From: Malikia granosa
GTDB lineage: Bacteria > Pseudomonadota > Gammaproteobacteria > Burkholderiales > Burkholderiaceae_C
Direction of reading: 5' to 3'
Length of the DNA stretch: 64,000 nt
Assembly (NCBI RefSeq): GCF_002980595.1
Contig: NZ_PVLQ01000013.1
Coordinates: 1-64,000 of the forward strand
The position numbers and the translations under genes were made by a program. Every line of letters begins with the position of its first letter. Position 1 is the stretch's first letter. Positions 60,523 to 64,000 of this stretch are shown here, one piece after another. A model generated the notes under the pieces. That model had not been told where the DNA came from and did not search any database. It saw only the letters and a list, made by a program, of their open reading frames with translations.

Positions 60523-61077
60523 ATGGCAAATGTAGTCGTGGTCTATCACTCGGGTTACGGACATACCCAACGCGTCGCGCAGCAGGTCGCCCAGGGCGCC
60601 GACGCCGAACTGCTCGCCATCGATGCCGATGGCAACCTGGCCGAAGGCGGCTGGGAGACCCTGGCCGGCGCCGACGCCATCATCTTTGGCACCCCGACCT
60701 ATATGGGTGGTCCGAGCTGGCAGTTCAAGAAGTTCGCCGATGCCAGCTCCAAGGCCTGGTTCAGCCGCGGCTGGCAGGACAAGGTGTTCGGCGGCTTCAC
60801 CGCCAGCGCCAGCCTCAACGGCGACAAGGGCGCCTGCCTGATCCAGCTGCAGACCCTGGCCAGCCAGCATGGCGGGCTCTGGGTCAGCTTGGGGCTGTTG
60901 CCGGCCAACGGCTCGGCCGCCAGCCGCGCCGACGTCAACAACCTGGGCGGCTCGGTCGGCCTGCTGGTGCAATGTGCGTCCGATGCCGGTGCCGACCAGA
61001 TCCCGGCCGGCGACCTCGAGACCGCGCGCCGCTACGGCGAGCGCGTCGCGGCCGTGGCCGCGAAGTTCAAGGGCTGA
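60523..61077 (+). CDS. NAD(P)H:quinone oxidoreductase / flavodoxin-family protein
   Basis: This 184-residue protein has the FMN-phosphate loop VVVYHSGYGHTQRVA at residues 4-18 and the GTPTYMGGPSWQFKKFAD segment of the WrbA/flavodoxin-like reductases. It probably reduces quinones by two electrons in oxidative-stress defence. A clear GGAG precedes the start (60511-60514). It is the likely partner of the pirin gene in a LysR-controlled redox set. Convergent with the Bug-type gene, with seven bases between stop codons. Confidence 0.92.
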   Translation: MANVVVVYHSGYGHTQRVAQQVAQGADAELLAIDADGNLAEGGWETLAGADAIIFGTPTYMGGPSWQFKKFADASSKAWFSRGWQDKVFGGFTASASLNGDKGACLIQLQTLASQHGGLWVSLGLLPANGSAASRADVNNLGGSVGLLVQCASDAGADQIPAGDLETARRYGERVAAVAAKFKG

Positions 61078-61084
61078 AGGCCGC

Positions 61085-62092
61085 TCAGCCCTCGATCTTG
61101 AGCTGCTGCGCGGCGACCACGGCCTTCCAGTCCCGGTAGTCGCGCTCGAGGAAGCTGCCGAGCTGGGCTGGCGTGCCGACGGCGGCCTCGATCGCATCCT
61201 TGGCGAAGCGCTCCTTGACATCCGGCAGCGCCACCGCCTTGGCGATCGCCGCGTTGAGCTGCTGCACCAGCTCGGCCGGCGTGCCGCGCGGCGCGACCAG
61301 ACCGAAGTAGTTCAGCACGTTGAAGCCCTTGAGGCCCGACTCGCTCATGCCCGGCACCTCGGGCAGCGCGGGCGAGCGTCCGGCGCTCGTGACCGCCAGC
61401 GCCTTGATGCGGCCGTCGCGCACATAGGGCGCCAGCGCCGGTATCGTGCCGGTGATGATCTCGATCTGGCCGCTGACCATGTCCAGCGTCGCCGGCGCGA
61501 TGCCCCGGTAGGGAATATGGGTGATGAAGATGCCCGACTTCATCTTGAGCTGCTCGAGCACCAGGTGGTTGATGCCGCCGGCGCCGGCCGAGCCGTAGTT
61601 GAGCTTGCCCGGCTGGCGCCTGGCCAGCGCGATCAGCTCCTTGAGGTTGCTGACCGGCAGGTCCTTGTTGACCGCCCACAGCAGCGGGCCGGAGGCGATC
61701 ATGCCGACCGGCGTGAACTGGCCCAGCGGGTCATAGCCGGCCTGCGGCAGCGCCGCCGGCACGGTGGTGAAGGGGGCGGCGACCAGCAGCAGGGTATTGC
61801 CGTCCGGGGCGCTCTGGGCCACGTACTGCGCACCGATGGCGCCCGAGGCGCCGGTCCGGTTCTCGACCACCACGTTGCGGCCCAGGATCTCGCCCAGCTT
61901 CTGCGCCATCAGCCGGCCGACCGCATCGGTGCCGGCGCCAGGCGCGAACGGCACCACGATCTTGATCGCGCCGCCCTGGGCCCGCGCAGCGGCCGGCAGC
62001 AGCGCGGCGGAAGTCGCCAGCGCCATCCACTGGCGGCGGCTCAAGGGGGTGGTCAGGGAAGGGGAGGAGTCGGAGGCTTGGCTCGGCAGCAT
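61085..62092 (-). CDS. Bug-type (TctC) periplasmic solute receptor
   Basis: This 335-residue second Bug protein has a twin-arginine-like N-terminus (LSRRQWMALATSAALLPAAARA) and the family sequences IKIVVPFAPGAGTDAVGRLMAQKL and VENRTGASGAIGAQYVAQ. The arginine pair before the hydrophobic segment may direct it to Tat rather than Sec. No permease genes adjoin it. The open frame runs far upstream (to 63853) as the shadow of dnaE, so the Met at 62092 that begins the signal peptide is chosen. Confidence 0.93.
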   Translation of the reverse strand: MLPSQASDSSPSLTTPLSRRQWMALATSAALLPAAARAQGGAIKIVVPFAPGAGTDAVGRLMAQKLGEILGRNVVVENRTGASGAIGAQYVAQSAPDGNTLLLVAAPFTTVPAALPQAGYDPLGQFTPVGMIASGPLLWAVNKDLPVSNLKELIALARRQPGKLNYGSAGAGGINHLVLEQLKMKSGIFITHIPYRGIAPATLDMVSGQIEIITGTIPALAPYVRDGRIKALAVTSAGRSPALPEVPGMSESGLKGFNVLNYFGLVAPRGTPAELVQQLNAAIAKAVALPDVKERFAKDAIEAAVGTPAQLGSFLERDYRDWKAVVAAQQLKIEG

Positions 62093-62233
62093 GGAATAAG
62101 CTCGATCAGGGAAAGGATCACGGGGAAAAAACTCCCGCCAGCATGGCAGAAGGTTTTGACTTGGCGATGACATCCTGCCTGGTTCCGCCGGTGCTGTCGG
62201 GCGGCAGTACCTGCGCTGCCAGGGCCGGCCTTT

Positions 62234-62246
62234 TACAATCCCGGGA
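62234..62246 (+). promoter_or_regulatory. -10-like element immediately before dnaE
   Basis: TACAAT (62234-62239) ends six bases from the dnaE ATG, which would put the transcription start at or next to the start codon. No Shine-Dalgarno sequence and no clear -35 are visible. Confidence 0.45.
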
Positions 62247-64000
62247 TGTTCGTCCACCTGCGCCTGCATTCCGAGTTCTCCGTCGTCGACGGCACTGTCC
62301 GCATCGATGAGGTCGTCGAGGCCGCGGCCGCCGACGGCCAGCCCGCCCTGGGCCTGACCGACCTGTCCAACCTGTTTGGCGCGATCAAGTTCTACAAGGC
62401 CGCGCGCGGCGCCGGCGTCAAGCCGGTGCTTGGTGCCGAGGTCTTCGTCCAGGGCCTGGGCCCCGAGGCCGCTCCCGGCGCCTCGGTGCAGCAGCACAGC
62501 CTGCCCAGGATGCTGCTGCTGGTGCAGACCCACCAGGGCTACCTGAACCTGTGCGAGCTGCTGGCGCGCGCCTGGACGCGCAACATGGTGCGCGACCAGG
62601 CCGCGCTCAAGTGGGAATGGCTGCAGGAGCTCGGCGCCGGCCTGATCCTGCTGTCGGGCGCGCACAGCGGCCCGGTCGGGCTGCCGCTGCTGGCCGGCGA
62701 CGAGGCGCGCGCGCAGGATGTCGCGCAGCAGCTCGCTGCCGCCTTCCCGCAGCGCTTCTACCTCGAGCTGCAGCGCGCCGGCCGCACCGACGACGAGCGC
62801 CAGGTCGTTGGCGCCGTGCAGCTCGCCGCGCGGCTGCAGCTGCCGGTGGTCGCGACCCATCCGGTCCAGTTCCTCGGGCCCGACGACTACGAGGCGCACG
62901 AGGCGCGCGTCTGCATCTCGGAAGGCGAGATCCTGGGCAACCAGCGCCGGGTGCGCAAGTTCACGCGCGAGCAGTACTTCAAGTCGGCCGCCGAGATGGC
63001 CGCGCTGTTCCACGACATCCCCTCGGCGCTGGCCAACAGCGTCGAGATCGCGCGCCGCTGCAACCTGACCCTGGTGCTGGGCAAGCCGCAGCTGCCCAAC
63101 TTCCCGATCCCGCCGGTCGATGGCCGGGTCATGTCGGTCGACGACTATTTCCGCCATGTCTCGCACCAGGGCCTCGAAGGTCGCCTGCTGCATCTGTTTC
63201 CCGATGAGGCCAAGCGCAATGCCGAGCGCCCGCGCTATGTCGAGCGGCTCGAGTTCGAGCTCAACACCATCCTCAAGATGGGCTTCCCGGGCTACTTCCT
63301 GATCGTGGGCGACTTCATCCAGTGGGCGAAGGAAAACGGCTGCCCGGTCGGCCCGGGTCGAGGCTCGGGTGCCGGCTCGCTGGTGGCCTATGCGCTCCTG
63401 ATCACCGACCTCGACCCGCTGCAGTACAACCTGCTGTTCGAGCGCTTCCTGAACCCGGAGCGGGTCTCGATGCCCGACTTCGACATCGACTTCTGCCAGA
63501 CCAACCGCGACCGCGTGATCGACTATGTCAAGGACAAGTACGGCAAGGACGCGGTGAGCCAGATCGCCACCTTCGGCACCATGGCCGCGCGCGCGGCGAT
63601 CCGCGACGTGGGACGGGTGCTCGATTTCGCCTATGGCTTCTGCGACGGCATCTCCAAGCTGATCCCGAACAAGCCGGGCATGTCGGTCACGCTGCAGTAC
63701 CCGCCCGATCCGCCCAAGCCCGGCGACAAGAACAACTACGCGATCGCGATGGAGCCGGTGCTGGCCGAGCGCATCGAGCGCGAGGAGGATGTCAAGACCC
63801 TGATCGAGCTGGCACAGAAGCTCGAGGGCATGACGCGCAACATCGGCATGCACGCCGGCGGCGTGCTGATCGCGCCCGGCAAGCTGACCGACTTCTGCCC
63901 GCTGTACCAGCAGCCCGGCAGCGACTCGGCGGTCAGCCAGTACGACAAGGACGATGTCGAGGCGGTGGGACTGGTCAAGTTCGACTTCCTTGGCCTGGCC
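62246..64000 (+). CDS. dnaE: DNA polymerase III alpha subunit (5' part)
   Basis: This is the first 585 residues of the replicative polymerase; the gene continues beyond the window. The N-terminal PHP domain starts FVHLRLHSEFSVVDG with ALGLTDLSNLFG; the polymerase palm has FPGYFLIVGDFIQWAKENG and GPGRGSGAGSLVAYAL. The first two catalytic aspartates are Asp411 and Asp413 in PDFDIDF and the third is Asp580 in KFDFLGL near the window end. NIGMHAGGVLI is also present. Numbering is about ten above E. coli DnaE, showing a slightly longer PHP region. Confidence 0.98.
   Translation, partial: MFVHLRLHSEFSVVDGTVRIDEVVEAAAADGQPALGLTDLSNLFGAIKFYKAARGAGVKPVLGAEVFVQGLGPEAAPGASVQQHSLPRMLLLVQTHQGYLNLCELLARAWTRNMVRDQAALKWEWLQELGAGLILLSGAHSGPVGLPLLAGDEARAQDVAQQLAAAFPQRFYLELQRAGRTDDERQVVGAVQLAARLQLPVVATHPVQFLGPDDYEAHEARVCISEGEILGNQRRVRKFTREQYFKSAAEMAALFHDIPSALANSVEIARRCNLTLVLGKPQLPNFPIPPVDGRVMSVDDYFRHVSHQGLEGRLLHLFPDEAKRNAERPRYVERLEFELNTILKMGFPGYFLIVGDFIQWAKENGCPVGPGRGSGAGSLVAYALLITDLDPLQYNLLFERFLNPERVSMPDFDIDFCQTNRDRVIDYVKDKYGKDAVSQIATFGTMAARAAIRDVGRVLDFAYGFCDGISKLIPNKPGMSVTLQYPPDPPKPGDKNNYAIAMEPVLAERIEREEDVKTLIELAQKLEGMTRNIGMHAGGVLIAPGKLTDFCPLYQQPGSDSAVSQYDKDDVEAVGLVKFDFLGLA

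Noticed and set aside
57676-61077. 1133-residue open frame covering the FAD oxidoreductase, LysR and pirin region
   Set aside because: Only its last 184 codons (from 60523) are a real gene; the rest is antisense or out-of-frame sequence of recognised genes.
61085-63853. 922-residue minus-strand frame ending in the Bug receptor
   Set aside because: The part upstream of 62092 is antisense to dnaE; the signal peptide marks the true start.

Overview
The window is GC-rich, densely packed DNA from a betaproteobacterium, almost certainly order Burkholderiales. The evidence is the gene order argH / hemC-hemD-hemX-hemY, the glnA-ntrB-ntrC block with a small secreted protein inside it, two orphan Bug/TctC-type solute receptors, and the general character of the housekeeping genes. 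It is chromosomal: it carries alaS, dnaE, ribD, folA, nadC and a tRNA. Genus cannot be fixed from the sequence alone. There is no rRNA, no CRISPR array and no recognisable insertion sequence.

Layout. 0-1.5 kb: the end of an integrated element, with a P4-type tyrosine integrase next to the 3' end of tRNA-Arg(CCT), the likely attachment site; the rest of the element lies left of the window. 1.5-7.3 kb: tamB and tamA (outer-membrane translocation and assembly), with the tamB stop codon lying inside the tRNA gene. 7.5-13.4 kb: a C4-dicarboxylate module (dctA, glpM-like, TSUP permease, dctB, dctD). Its dctA promoter shows a sigma-54 element, an IHF site and enhancer sites TTCGG-N4-CCGAA. 13.4-16.1 kb: MoxR ATPase, GNAT acetyltransferase and VWA protein. 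16.3-20.7 kb: a coupled three-gene unit of TonB-dependent receptor, periplasmic substrate-binding protein (apparently starting at CTG) and membrane diguanylate cyclase. 20.7-29 kb: argH, haem biosynthesis genes, rsuA, an EI24 membrane protein and a CinA-like protein. 29-34 kb: nitrogen control, with glnA under tandem NtrC sites and a sigma-54 promoter, then ntrB-ntrC.

34-42 kb: exonuclease III, nadC, a TsdA-type dihaem cytochrome c whose promoter carries a CsoR/CstR-like operator, folA, a nitronate monooxygenase, an HpaE-like aldehyde dehydrogenase and a short-chain dehydrogenase homologue lacking its catalytic residues. 42-49.6 kb: a MarR-controlled beta-oxidation operon (acyl-CoA dehydrogenase, FadB-like bifunctional enzyme, thiolase, acyl-CoA ligase, Bug receptor). 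49.7-64 kb: alaS, a hydratase-family protein, a small winged-helix regulator, an RluA-type pseudouridine synthase, ribD-trmB-gluQ-FAD oxidoreductase, a LysR / pirin / WrbA-like redox set, a second Bug receptor, and the first two thirds or so of the polymerase core of dnaE, cut by the window end.

The clearest regulatory logic is two independent sigma-54 circuits (DctB-DctD on dctA, NtrB-NtrC on glnA), each with its two-component genes in the same neighbourhood. The best candidate for a little-described system is the receptor / binding protein / diguanylate cyclase unit, which looks like a sensory route from the outer membrane to c-di-GMP. No stretch longer than 300 bases lacks a gene; the longest gap (13156-13430) is the dctA control region.
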